Below are positions 52,278-61,961 of a DNA stretch of 64,000 nucleotides, in pieces (positions within the stretch are counted from its first letter, which is position 1; every line of letters starts with the position of its first letter). A program made the position numbers and the translations under genes. A model generated the notes under the pieces. The model was not told the DNA's origin. It searched no databases and saw only the letters and a program-made list of their open reading frames with translations. The DNA comes from Bacteroidales bacterium (lineage in GTDB: Bacteria > Bacteroidota > Bacteroidia > Bacteroidales > UBA12077), in NCBI GenBank assembly GCA_030637515.1, contig DAOWGM010000164.1, positions 1 to 64,000 of the forward strand. The letters run 5' to 3'.

Positions 52278-53483
52278 ATGAATATACTATATATACATCA
52301 ATTTTTTAAGACTCCATTTGAGCCTGGAGGTACCAGATCATATTGGTTTGCAAGGGAACTAATTAGTAATGGATATACAGTTACTATGCTTACAAGCAAA
52401 TCAGATCTGAAAAAATCAATTGAAATTGAAAATATAGATAATATTAAGGTTATTTATATTCGAAACGCATATTCAAATGAAATGGGAATAATGTCCCGTT
52501 TTTTTTCCTTTTTTAAGTTTATGCTAAAGTCATCATATTATGCATTAAAGGAAAAAGGAATAGATATGGTTTACGCAACATCTACACCCCTTTCTGTTGG
52601 AGTTCCTGCTCTAATTTTAAAATGGATTAAACGAATTCCATTTATTTTTGAAGTTAGAGATTTATGGCCTGAAGTACCTATTCAAATGGGTGCATTAAAA
52701 AAACCATTAGTCCGACGATTAGCAATTATGTTAGAAAAGAGTATTTATAGAAATGCAAAACATATTGTAGCTCTTTCTCCAGGAATGAAAGAAGGAATCT
52801 TAAAAAGAAGTATCTCTTCTCAAAATATTACAGTGATACCTAATATGTCTAAAATAGATAAGTTTTTTTTGAGAGAGAAGAATAAAGAGCTGATGAAAAA
52901 GCATGGTCTAAAGGAGGACAACTTTTATATTATTCATTTTGGAGCAATGGGTATTGCTAATGGATTAGATTACATTATTGATGCAGCTAAAATAATTCAG
53001 AATCAATCAAATAATAAAGTTAATTTTATTTTCGCTGGTAAGGGAAAAGTTGAAAAACATTTGAAACAAAGATGTATTGAAGAAAAAATACATAATGTTT
53101 ACTTTCTTGGTTTTTTTGCAATGGAGGAAATGTCTGATATTGTTAATATAGCAGATTGTTCCGTAGTTCCGTTTAAGAATATTCCAATATTAAAAACGAA
53201 TTCACCAAATAAATTATTCGATTCACTATCGGCACAAAAAGCTGTAATTGTTAACTCATCAGGTTGGACAAAAGAAATGGTTGAGGAATATAATTGTGGT
53301 GCATATGTTGATCCTGAAAAACCTGTGGAGTTAGCTAATTTATTAATAGAATGGAATAATGATAAACAAAAGCTAACTGAAATGGGGGAGAATGCACGAA
53401 GATTAGCAGAAGATGTATATGATAAATCAATATTAACAAAACAGTTCATAGGATTAATTAATTCAAAATTAATCAAAAAATAG
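52278..53483 (+). CDS. Glycosyltransferase family 4 (WbuB-like)
   Basis: IHQFFKTPFEPGGTRSYWFARELISNGYTVTMLTS...FEVRDLWPEVPIQMG. Confidence 0.92.
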   Translation: MNILYIHQFFKTPFEPGGTRSYWFARELISNGYTVTMLTSKSDLKKSIEIENIDNIKVIYIRNAYSNEMGIMSRFFSFFKFMLKSSYYALKEKGIDMVYATSTPLSVGVPALILKWIKRIPFIFEVRDLWPEVPIQMGALKKPLVRRLAIMLEKSIYRNAKHIVALSPGMKEGILKRSISSQNITVIPNMSKIDKFFLREKNKELMKKHGLKEDNFYIIHFGAMGIANGLDYIIDAAKIIQNQSNNKVNFIFAGKGKVEKHLKQRCIEEKIHNVYFLGFFAMEEMSDIVNIADCSVVPFKNIPILKTNSPNKLFDSLSAQKAVIVNSSGWTKEMVEEYNCGAYVDPEKPVELANLLIEWNNDKQKLTEMGENARRLAEDVYDKSILTKQFIGLINSKLIKK

Positions 53484-53539
53484 TATTAATAAATTTTCAA
53501 GAAAATTAAGACATTATTTTGCACTAATAACATAAAAGC

Positions 53540-54004
53540 ATGGAGGAGTTTATAAGTTTTGGTCGGTATTTTGAAGATTTTACTGTAAATAATACAATAC
53601 ATCATAGTCTTGGTAAAACAATATTTGAAAGTGATAATAATTTTTTTTCATTGTTAACTATGAATCATCACCCAGTACATATTGATGTAAACTATGCTAA
53701 AAATAATCAACATGGAGAGGTTTTAGTTGTTGGAATATTAGTTTTTAGTATTGCAGTTGGATTAACTGTCTCGGAAATTAGTGGAAAAGCAATAGCTAAT
53801 TTGGAGTATGAAAGTATAATTCATTTAAACCCGGTTCACATTAATGATACAATTTATGTTAGAACTAAAATACTTGATAAAATAGAATCAAAAAGTAAAC
53901 CTGATAGAGGAATAGTATACGTTGAAACTACTGGATATAACCAAAATAAAATTGCTGTAATCAAGTTTCGGCGAAAAGTATTAGTAAAACGAAAACCAGA
54001 ATGA
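53540..54004 (+). CDS. MaoC-family hotdog dehydratase/hydratase
   Basis: GRYFEDFTVNNTIHHSLGKTIFESDNNFFSLLTMNHHPVHIDVNYAK. Confidence 0.85.
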   Translation: MEEFISFGRYFEDFTVNNTIHHSLGKTIFESDNNFFSLLTMNHHPVHIDVNYAKNNQHGEVLVVGILVFSIAVGLTVSEISGKAIANLEYESIIHLNPVHINDTIYVRTKILDKIESKSKPDRGIVYVETTGYNQNKIAVIKFRRKVLVKRKPE

Positions 54005-54005
54005 T

Positions 54006-54893
54006 ATGAATAAATATATGTTAAGAAGCTTAATGTTTGTCCCTGCGCATAATGAGCGATTAATGGATAGTGCCGATCGTTCCAATGCAGATGTTTTATT
54101 ACTTGATATTGAAGACTCTGTTCAGCCGCAACAAAACAAACAAGTTGCCAGAGATTTGATTATAAAATCTTTACAGGAAGGAAAGTTTAAAAATCACAAA
54201 GTGTTTCCAAGAATAAATGACAGGGAAAGTGGTCATTTATTAAAAGATATTTCACAACTTTCTATTGAAGGAGTTGATGGTTTTATGTATCCGAAAGCAG
54301 AATGTGGAAATGATATTTATTTTATTGATAAGTTATTAGAAACAATTGAGTACGAAAAAGGAATTCCTGTTGGTACTTTTAAATTGATTCCTTTAATTGA
54401 AACAACTTCAGCTGTTTTAAATGCTCAGGATATATGTAAGGCTTCCAAACGTGTTATTGCAATAGCATTTGGATGTGAGGACTATATAACTGATTTGGAA
54501 GGAATACATGATTTGGAAGGTGATAGCCTATTTACAGCAAGAGCAATGATTGCAATGGCCGCAAGAGCCGAAAGAGTAATCCCAATAGATACAGTTCATA
54601 TAAAAGTTCATGATTATGAAGATCTTGAAAAAAATCTGAAAATAGCAAAGAAATTTGGTTTTGAAGGGATGTTGGTATTACATCCGAAAGAACTTGAACT
54701 AGTGCATAAATATTTTTCTCCTACAGAACAAGAATATGATGATGCGGTAGAAATGATTAGATTATCAGAAATAGCAAAAAAAGAAGGTAAAGGTGTTGCG
54801 ATAATGAATGGTAAATTTATAGGTCCACCTATGATTAAGACTTCAAGAAAAATAATTAGTAAATATCAACTTATTAATGAAAGTAGTAATTAG
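54006..54893 (+). CDS. CoA ester lyase (CitE / malyl-CoA lyase family)
   Basis: RSLMFVPAHNERLMDSADRSNADVLLLDIEDSV...FGCEDYITDLE...GFEGMLVLHPKEL. Confidence 0.88.
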   Translation: MNKYMLRSLMFVPAHNERLMDSADRSNADVLLLDIEDSVQPQQNKQVARDLIIKSLQEGKFKNHKVFPRINDRESGHLLKDISQLSIEGVDGFMYPKAECGNDIYFIDKLLETIEYEKGIPVGTFKLIPLIETTSAVLNAQDICKASKRVIAIAFGCEDYITDLEGIHDLEGDSLFTARAMIAMAARAERVIPIDTVHIKVHDYEDLEKNLKIAKKFGFEGMLVLHPKELELVHKYFSPTEQEYDDAVEMIRLSEIAKKEGKGVAIMNGKFIGPPMIKTSRKIISKYQLINESSN

Positions 54894-54978
54894 ATTATGG
54901 ATAGATTTTATTACTAACAAACTTTATTAAGAATTCTGATATTTAAGCAAAGTTTTCGACTTGTTAAAATGAATTAAT

Positions 54979-55467
54979 GTGACAAAGAAAAATTATATCG
55001 CAGAGATTTATTCGGATAGTTCTACAATAAGAATTAAACCTGGTTCTGTTATCTCAGCCTTTATGAATGAGGATTTTTACGCTGTCTATGAATGTGATTT
55101 TGATTTATCAGAATTAGACGATGCTGTTTTGATAATACCTTTTGTTTTAGCTACTGCTGCTATTATTTGGTGTTCAGGAGAAGAGGTTTATATTGACCGG
55201 CTTGATTCTCAGTTAACTCAAAGTTTACCTAAAATAAAGGCAGCATATGCTGAGATGTATCCCTCTATTGAGTGGAATGGGAATATCAGGGTACTAACCT
55301 CTGTTTCAACTTCTATTGAAGGAAAATCAGATGGACTTTTATTTTCAGGAGGTATAGATTCTATCCATTCGGTTTTTAATTATCCAAACTCTGATTTTTT
55401 ATTCACGATTTGGGGTGCTGATACTAACCCTGAAGAAGATATCTCTTGGAAATCTATTTTGCCGTAA
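54979..55467 (+). pseudogene. Truncated PP-loop (ATP-pyrophosphatase-like) protein
   Basis: LLFSGGIDSIHSVF contains the SGGxDS PP-loop, but the ORF stops ~35 residues later. GTG start. Confidence 0.55.
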
Positions 55468-55554
55468 GGTAGAAACTATGATGTCTAATGCTCAAAAAAG
55501 TAGATAATAAATCCTATTTTTGTAAAACGATCAAGGAAATTAGATTTTAAGAAT

Positions 55555-56229
55555 ATGGATAAAGTAATAATTATAGGTGGAAAAGGAACTGCTGTTATAA
55601 TTGCAGAGCAAATATATGATGCTGTTACAAGATTTAATGAGAAAATTGAATTTTTAGGTTTTGCATTTGATGACGAAACTATGGGTGATACTATTAATGG
55701 ATTTCCTCTGTTATGTAAAACATATGACGCATATAAAAAATATGGAAGTTATAATGATGTAAAATTTATCTATTCATTATACAGGCCAGATCTAATGAAG
55801 GTTAGAGCAGAATTACTATATAGTTTTAAAATCCCTGATGAAAAAATGTACACTTTTATTCATCCTTCTGCTTTAGTAACAAGAAGTGCAAAGATAGGAT
55901 CAGGTAGTGTTGTTTTGGCAAATGTGATTATTAATAGTAATTCTGTAATAGGAAGAAATAACACATTTAATGTTGGAACTTTAATTGGACATGATACAAA
56001 ACTTGGTGATAATAATTTCTTTGCTGCTCAAGTATGTGTTGGAAGTAATCTAATAATAGGTAATGGAAATTTCGTAGGGCTAAATTCAAGTTTACGAAAT
56101 TTTTTAAATATAGGCGATTACAATGTCGTTGGAATGCAATCTAATGTTACTAAGAATATATTAAATGAACAGGTTTTGTATGGTAATCCTGCAGTAGTAA
56201 AAGGCCCTTTAAATAATGCTGTACGTTAA
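55555..56229 (+). CDS. NeuD/PglD-like sugar O/N-acyltransferase
   Basis: N-terminal Rossmann-like VIIIGGKGTAVIIAEQIYDAV and C-terminal hexapeptide repeats. Confidence 0.85.
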   Translation: MDKVIIIGGKGTAVIIAEQIYDAVTRFNEKIEFLGFAFDDETMGDTINGFPLLCKTYDAYKKYGSYNDVKFIYSLYRPDLMKVRAELLYSFKIPDEKMYTFIHPSALVTRSAKIGSGSVVLANVIINSNSVIGRNNTFNVGTLIGHDTKLGDNNFFAAQVCVGSNLIIGNGNFVGLNSSLRNFLNIGDYNVVGMQSNVTKNILNEQVLYGNPAVVKGPLNNAVR

Positions 56230-56240
56230 TTTGTAAATAA

Positions 56241-56852
56241 ATGAGAATGTACTCAAGATGCTTTAAACGTATGTTTGATTTTTTAATAGCATTGTTTTTT
56301 TTGTTATTAATGTTACCAATTATAATAATTGTAACGATAATACTTTTTTTTGTGAATAAAGGATCACCTCTTTTCTTTCAAAAAAGACCTGGGAAAAACG
56401 AAAGAATTTTTACTTTAATAAAGTTTAAAACAATGTCTGATGAAAGGGATGAAACCGGAAAATTATTTTCGGATGAAAAACGATTATCAAAAACAGGTCG
56501 TTTTTTAAGAAAAACTTCTTTAGATGAATTGCCGCAGTTTATAAATATACTAAAGGGAGATATGTCTCTTATTGGTCCTAGACCATTGTCTGTAAAATAT
56601 TTAAAACTATATAATGAGGAGCAAAGAATGAGACATAAGGTCTTGCCTGGAATAACAGGTCTAGCTCAGGTAAACGGAAGAAATAATCTGGATTGGGCAA
56701 AGAGATTTGAATATGATGTTTATTATGTTGAAAATATTAATTTATTATTGGATCTACGAATATTTTGGCTAACAATTAAAAAAGTTATAAAAAGAGAAAA
56801 TGTCTTGGAAGCGGGAACTTCATCAATAAAATCATTTGAAGGAAATAATTAA
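56241..56852 (+). CDS. Undecaprenyl-phosphate sugar-1-phosphate transferase (PglC-like)
   Basis: FKRMFDFLIALFFLLLMLP...PLFFQKRPGKNERIFTLIKFKTM...LRKTSLDELPQFINILKGDMSLIGPRPL. Confidence 0.93.
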   Translation: MRMYSRCFKRMFDFLIALFFLLLMLPIIIIVTIILFFVNKGSPLFFQKRPGKNERIFTLIKFKTMSDERDETGKLFSDEKRLSKTGRFLRKTSLDELPQFINILKGDMSLIGPRPLSVKYLKLYNEEQRMRHKVLPGITGLAQVNGRNNLDWAKRFEYDVYYVENINLLLDLRIFWLTIKKVIKRENVLEAGTSSIKSFEGNN

Positions 56853-56860
56853 CGTCAAAT

Positions 56861-57817
56861 ATGAAAAAATCTATTGGAAGTTATTTTTCTTTGGAACTAC
56901 AACATAATCTTAATAACGAGTGTTATCCCGAAGCAATCTTTCTTAATACTGGACGAAATGCGCTTGAATATATTCTTCGAGTATTAAAAATAGAAAAATT
57001 ATTTTTGCCTTTTTTTTCTTGTGATGCATTATATAAACCATTAAAAGAACAAAATATTTCTTATGAGTTTTATAATTTGGATCATAATTTAGTTCCCATA
57101 TTTGATTATAGTAAATTAAAAAAAAGTGAATATTTTTTATATATAAATTACTTTGGAGTAAAAAGTAAAACAGTAAATGAACTGTCATTAAAAATACAAA
57201 ATTTAATTATTGATAACTCACAAGCTTTTTTTAGTAAACCTGATAAAAAAAATCCAACTTTTTATTCAATCAGAAAATTCTTTGGTGTAACAGATGGGGC
57301 ACTATTATTGAATGTCCCTGAAGAAATTGAAATAGGACAGGACAAATCAGCTGGAAGAATGGATTATTTATTGAAAAGATTAGAGAATCCTGTTGAAGAA
57401 GCATATTCTACCTATCAAATAGTTGAAGAAGAGCTGGGTAAATTACCACTTTTATTAATGTCTAATATTACTAGATCAATTTTTTCCTCAGTAAATTTTG
57501 AGACTCATAGAAAAAAAAGAAATAAAAACTTTAAAATATTGCATAAGGAATTCGGCGGCATGAATCAGATGGATATAGAACAAGTTAACGGACCTTTATG
57601 TTACCCTTTGCTTTTAAATAATGGTTCTGAAATTAGAAAGGAATTAATTAAAGAAAGAATATTTTTACCAACCTATTGGCCAAACGTTTTTGAAATGGTA
57701 TCTGAAAAGTCTTTTGAATACCAAATAACCAATAATTTGATTGCAATTCCTGTTGATCAAAGGTATGATTTTAAAGATATGGTGAGGGTTATTTCTAATA
57801 TTAAGAAACTTTTGTAG
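56861..57817 (+). CDS. Divergent DegT-like PLP-dependent protein
   Basis: NTGRNALEYILRVLKI; LIIDNSQAFFS (cf. EDxAQA); FYSIRKFFGVTDGALL carries a plausible PLP lysine. Confidence 0.6.
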   Translation: MKKSIGSYFSLELQHNLNNECYPEAIFLNTGRNALEYILRVLKIEKLFLPFFSCDALYKPLKEQNISYEFYNLDHNLVPIFDYSKLKKSEYFLYINYFGVKSKTVNELSLKIQNLIIDNSQAFFSKPDKKNPTFYSIRKFFGVTDGALLLNVPEEIEIGQDKSAGRMDYLLKRLENPVEEAYSTYQIVEEELGKLPLLLMSNITRSIFSSVNFETHRKKRNKNFKILHKEFGGMNQMDIEQVNGPLCYPLLLNNGSEIRKELIKERIFLPTYWPNVFEMVSEKSFEYQITNNLIAIPVDQRYDFKDMVRVISNIKKLL

Positions 57818-57848
57818 ATTTTAAAATCGTATTGTAAAAATTATTTGG

Positions 57849-58871
57849 ATGTTAAAAATTTTTGATTTATCGTGTGAAAAAGAATGGAGAGAAATTATTC
57901 AATCTGCTTATCAGCATGATTTTTACCATACATATGATTATCATCAATTAGCTAAACAAAATAGAGAAGGGACTCCTAAACTCTTTGTTTTTGATAATGG
58001 CAATGAATTTGTTGCTTTACCTCTAATTGAAAGGTTAATAGACAAAGACCAGAACTTAATTGATTATACATCTGTATATGGGTATGTAGGTCCTGTGTAT
58101 AGTCGTGAAGACTTATCTGAAGAGAGTTTGAATGGATTTAAATCAGAATTTGAGAATCACATGTTGCAGAATAATGTTGTTTCAGTTTTTTCAAGATTAC
58201 ATCCATTAATTGAACAAAATTTTATTTTAGAAAATATTGGCAATATTGAGCAGTTAAATGAAACTGTTATTATTGATTTAAAATTAAGTTTAGAAGATCA
58301 AAGAAAAAAATATAGAAAATCAAATAAGTCTGAAATTAATAAACTTCGTCGAACTATAAATTGTAGAATAGCTGAAACCGAAGAGGAACTAGATAAATTT
58401 GTAGAGATTTATACTAATAATATGAAACGCGTCAACGCGTCAAATAAATATTTTTTTGATAAAGATTATTTTAAGCGTTTATTAAATGCTAGAGATTTTA
58501 AATCGGAGTTAATACTGGCGTTTGAGAATGATAAGATTATGGCAGGTGCAATTTTTATTTATACACAAAAAATAGTACAGTATCATTTAGCGGGAACTGC
58601 AGAAGAATATCTACATCAAACACCAATGAAGTTGATATTAGATGAAGTGCGATTAAAAAGCACAAAAGAGTGTTTTGATACCTTTCATTTGGGAGGTGGA
58701 GTTGGGAGTCAACAGGATTCATTATTTAGATTTAAATCAGGTTTTTCAGATAATTACAAACAGTTTAATCTTTGGAAGTATATAGTTAATGATGAAGTAT
58801 ATAATGAGCTTGTAGCCAAAAGAAAAAACGAAATTAATGACACTAGCTATTTCCCATTATACAGAGGTTGA
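57849..58871 (+). CDS. FemAB/GNAT-like acyl- or aminoacyl-transferase
   Basis: YHTYDYHQLAKQN..., GAIFIYTQKIVQYHLAGTAEEYLHQTPMKLILDEV, FHLGGGVGSQQDSLFRFKSGFS. Confidence 0.75.
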   Translation: MLKIFDLSCEKEWREIIQSAYQHDFYHTYDYHQLAKQNREGTPKLFVFDNGNEFVALPLIERLIDKDQNLIDYTSVYGYVGPVYSREDLSEESLNGFKSEFENHMLQNNVVSVFSRLHPLIEQNFILENIGNIEQLNETVIIDLKLSLEDQRKKYRKSNKSEINKLRRTINCRIAETEEELDKFVEIYTNNMKRVNASNKYFFDKDYFKRLLNARDFKSELILAFENDKIMAGAIFIYTQKIVQYHLAGTAEEYLHQTPMKLILDEVRLKSTKECFDTFHLGGGVGSQQDSLFRFKSGFSDNYKQFNLWKYIVNDEVYNELVAKRKNEINDTSYFPLYRG

Positions 58872-58888
58872 AAATTTAGAGTTCGGAT

Positions 58889-60826
58889 ATGAATATTGAA
58901 ATGATAAAATATAAGAAAAACAGACTTTCATGGTTTTATATTCTAATTGTATCTCTTTGGATACTAAGGATGGTTTTACCAGGAATCAAATATTTATTTA
59001 TACCTGCTTTTTTTATATTCGTTGTCGCTAATCTCATATATTTTAAAAATAGCTTTTTAAAAAAAGCATATTTATTTGAGTTTTCCAGAACGTTTTATCC
59101 TTTATACATATTAATATTCTTTTATTTAGTAGGAGTACTTATTTCAAACGAATTATATCTGTTATGTTTAAAAGATATAATGGAATTTGTTATTTTAGTT
59201 ATTGTATTGTACAGTTTGTTTTTATTTATGCATGAGGCTTCAGATATTAATTACCTTAAAAGGATTTTTAAAAAAATTGTGAGAGTAATTGGTGTTTTAT
59301 CTGTAATTATTGCTGTATTAGGATTGTTAAAATTTATTTTTCAGTTAAATGGGATTTATTTATTTGAAAGCCCCTTTGGAACTTCTATTAATACTGATAC
59401 AAATTTTTACTCTTTATTTTCATTTTTGGGTATTATATCATTTTTACCCTCATTAGTTAAATCTGACAATAAAAAAAGAAATATATTAAATCAATTTCTC
59501 ATTTTTATATTAATACTGAATATTGTTTTTTCATATTCTTACCGCTCTTTATTTCTACTTGGTTTAATAATTTCGCTTTTAATTTCTACTCAAATTATTA
59601 GCATCTTTAGAAGAAAAAAAAATAATCTTAATAAAAACTTTAGGTTGTTGTTTTATATTATTATTCCATCAATTATTATTATTCTTAGTGTATCGAAAAT
59701 AAACCCTTCTTTAAATTCGAAGTTAAAAAGTGGTTATGAAAACAAATTTATACAGGATAATAATAATAGTATTGAATATAAGAAAGCATTAAAACTTGCT
59801 TTTAAATACGATAAATGGGAATATGCAATAGAATATTTTAGTGAACAGAAACTTATTAACAAATTTTTTGGGGGTGGGTTTTTGTATACAGAAAAATTTG
59901 GTGAAAAATTTCATTCAGAGATAAAAGGCTATGATTATCCACATAATCCGGTTTTGTCTGCATTACTTTATTCCGGATTAATTGGTGCGCTTTTTTTATT
60001 AAGTTTTCTATTGATTTCGTTGTATTATGGATTTGTTTATTTAAAGAAATACCCACTTTTTTCATTAATGCTTTTTATTTCATCTCTGTTTGTTTTTTTT
60101 AGTGGTAATAGTATTTTTAGTATACCGGTATTTCTATTTTTATTTTCAATGTCATTTTTAGTACGTCATCAGGAAATTACTGATTTAAATATTGAAATGA
60201 ACCTTCATAAACCAGGAAGTAAATTTCTAAAAGAGATATTTGATTATGTTGTTGCAACAGTGTTTATTATTTTAATTTCACCTATTTTATTTATAATAAT
60301 TATTATTGTTTTGTTTTCAATGGGTTGGCCTGTAATTTATAGTCAAAAACGAATCGGACAAAACGGGAAAATATTTCTTCTCCATAAGTTTAGAACAATG
60401 AAGAAAGTTCATTCCGATACAACTGTTGCAGCAAAAGAACAAAGCCGAATAACAAAAACAGGTGCTTTCTTGAGAAAAACAAAATTGGATGAGCTTCCTG
60501 AATTATGGAATATAATAAGAGGTGATATGAGTTTTGTCGGACCGCGACCCGACGTGCCAGGTTATGCTGATAAATTAAATGATGTTGACAAGGTTATTTT
60601 ACAACTAAAACCTGGTTTAACCGGTGCAGCATCATTAAAATATATGGACGAAGAAGAAATCTTACAAAAACAATCGGATCCTCAAAAGTATAATGATGAT
60701 GTAATTTTTCCTGATAAGGTTAGAATTAATAAGGAATACATGAAGCGATGGTCAATGCTTCTTGATATTAAAATTATATTATTTACAGGCTTAAGAAAAA
60801 AATTAACGGAAAAATATTTTCAGTAG
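58889..60826 (+). CDS. Fusion of O-antigen polymerase-like membrane domain with C-terminal phosphoglycosyl transferase
   Basis: N-terminal ~430 aa multi-TM with GYDYPHNPVLSALLYSGLIGAL; C-terminal FDYVVATVFIILISP...YSQKRIGQNGKIFLLHKFRTM...LDELPELWNIIRGDMSFVGPRPDVPGY. Confidence 0.88.
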   Translation: MNIEMIKYKKNRLSWFYILIVSLWILRMVLPGIKYLFIPAFFIFVVANLIYFKNSFLKKAYLFEFSRTFYPLYILIFFYLVGVLISNELYLLCLKDIMEFVILVIVLYSLFLFMHEASDINYLKRIFKKIVRVIGVLSVIIAVLGLLKFIFQLNGIYLFESPFGTSINTDTNFYSLFSFLGIISFLPSLVKSDNKKRNILNQFLIFILILNIVFSYSYRSLFLLGLIISLLISTQIISIFRRKKNNLNKNFRLLFYIIIPSIIIILSVSKINPSLNSKLKSGYENKFIQDNNNSIEYKKALKLAFKYDKWEYAIEYFSEQKLINKFFGGGFLYTEKFGEKFHSEIKGYDYPHNPVLSALLYSGLIGALFLLSFLLISLYYGFVYLKKYPLFSLMLFISSLFVFFSGNSIFSIPVFLFLFSMSFLVRHQEITDLNIEMNLHKPGSKFLKEIFDYVVATVFIILISPILFIIIIIVLFSMGWPVIYSQKRIGQNGKIFLLHKFRTMKKVHSDTTVAAKEQSRITKTGAFLRKTKLDELPELWNIIRGDMSFVGPRPDVPGYADKLNDVDKVILQLKPGLTGAASLKYMDEEEILQKQSDPQKYNDDVIFPDKVRINKEYMKRWSMLLDIKIILFTGLRKKLTEKYFQ

Positions 60827-60830
60827 AACA

Positions 60831-61961
60831 ATGGAAAAAAAGATATGGTTATCATCTCCACATATGAGTGGGAAGGAGCAAAAATACATTGAAGAGGCTT
60901 TTAGCGAGAACTGGATTGCGCCTCTTGGACCAAATGTTAATGGTTTTGAAAAGGAACTCGCAGAATATACAGGTGTTAAGAATGTTGCAGCACTAAGTTC
61001 GGGAACTGGGGCTCTTCATTTAGCTCTAATCTTATTAGGTGTAAATTCCGGAGATGAAATTTTATGTTCTTCATTTACATTTTCAGCTTCAGCTAATCCA
61101 ATTATTTATCAGAATGCAAAACCTATTTTTATTGATAGTGAGAAGGATACCTGGAATATGGATCCAGAACTTTTAGAAAAAGCAATAAAAGATAGAATCT
61201 CAAAGGGAATAAAACCAAAAGCAATAATTTTAGTTCATTTGTATGGAATGCCTGCAAAAATGAATGAAATAGTAGCGATCTCTAAAAAATATGAAATACC
61301 TTTAATTGAAGATGCCGCTGAAGCTTTAGGAAGCAAGTATCAGGGAAAAATGGTTGGCAGTTTTGGAGATATCTCAATTTTATCTTTCAATGGGAATAAG
61401 ATTATTACTACTTCCGGAGGAGGAGCATTGTTGTCCGATAACCAAGAAATCGTTGAGAAAGCAAGATTTCTAGCTACTCAAGCTCGAGATGACGCTCCAC
61501 ATTATCAACATTCGCATATTGGATATAATTATAGAATGAGCAATATTTTAGCAGGTATTGGAAGGGGACAATTAGAAGTTATTAACGATCGTGTAAATAA
61601 ACGACGATCTGTTTATAATTTTTATATTGATTTATTAAAAGATATTAAAGGAATAAAATTTCATAAAGAACCGAATGAAGATTATTTTTCAAATCGATGG
61701 TTAACAGCAATTATTATCGACCCTAAAGAAACAGGTGTCACAAGAGAAAATTTGCGATTAGGACTAAATAGTTATAATATTGAATCGCGACCTTTATGGA
61801 AACCTATGCATTTACAGCCAATTTTTTCTGAAAGCAAGGCATATGTTAATGGCACTAGTGAAAATTTATTTAATAATGGGTTATGTCTGCCTTCCGGCAG
61901 TAATATGAGTAAAGAGGATTATGAACGAATTGAAATTGCAATTAAAAAGTTTTTTAAATAA
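60831..61961 (+). CDS. DegT/DnrJ/EryC1-family aminotransferase (PglE-like)
   Basis: SPHMSGKEQKYIEEAFSENWIAPLGPNVNGFE...LSSGTGALHLALILLGV...IEDAAEALGS...LSFNGNKIITTSGGGALL. Confidence 0.93.
   Translation: MEKKIWLSSPHMSGKEQKYIEEAFSENWIAPLGPNVNGFEKELAEYTGVKNVAALSSGTGALHLALILLGVNSGDEILCSSFTFSASANPIIYQNAKPIFIDSEKDTWNMDPELLEKAIKDRISKGIKPKAIILVHLYGMPAKMNEIVAISKKYEIPLIEDAAEALGSKYQGKMVGSFGDISILSFNGNKIITTSGGGALLSDNQEIVEKARFLATQARDDAPHYQHSHIGYNYRMSNILAGIGRGQLEVINDRVNKRRSVYNFYIDLLKDIKGIKFHKEPNEDYFSNRWLTAIIIDPKETGVTRENLRLGLNSYNIESRPLWKPMHLQPIFSESKAYVNGTSENLFNNGLCLPSGSNMSKEDYERIEIAIKKFFK

Noticed and set aside
58428-58445. ACGCGTCA direct repeat in the FemAB/GNAT-like gene
   Set aside because: Two 8-bp copies within coding sequence; no flanking mobile-element features.
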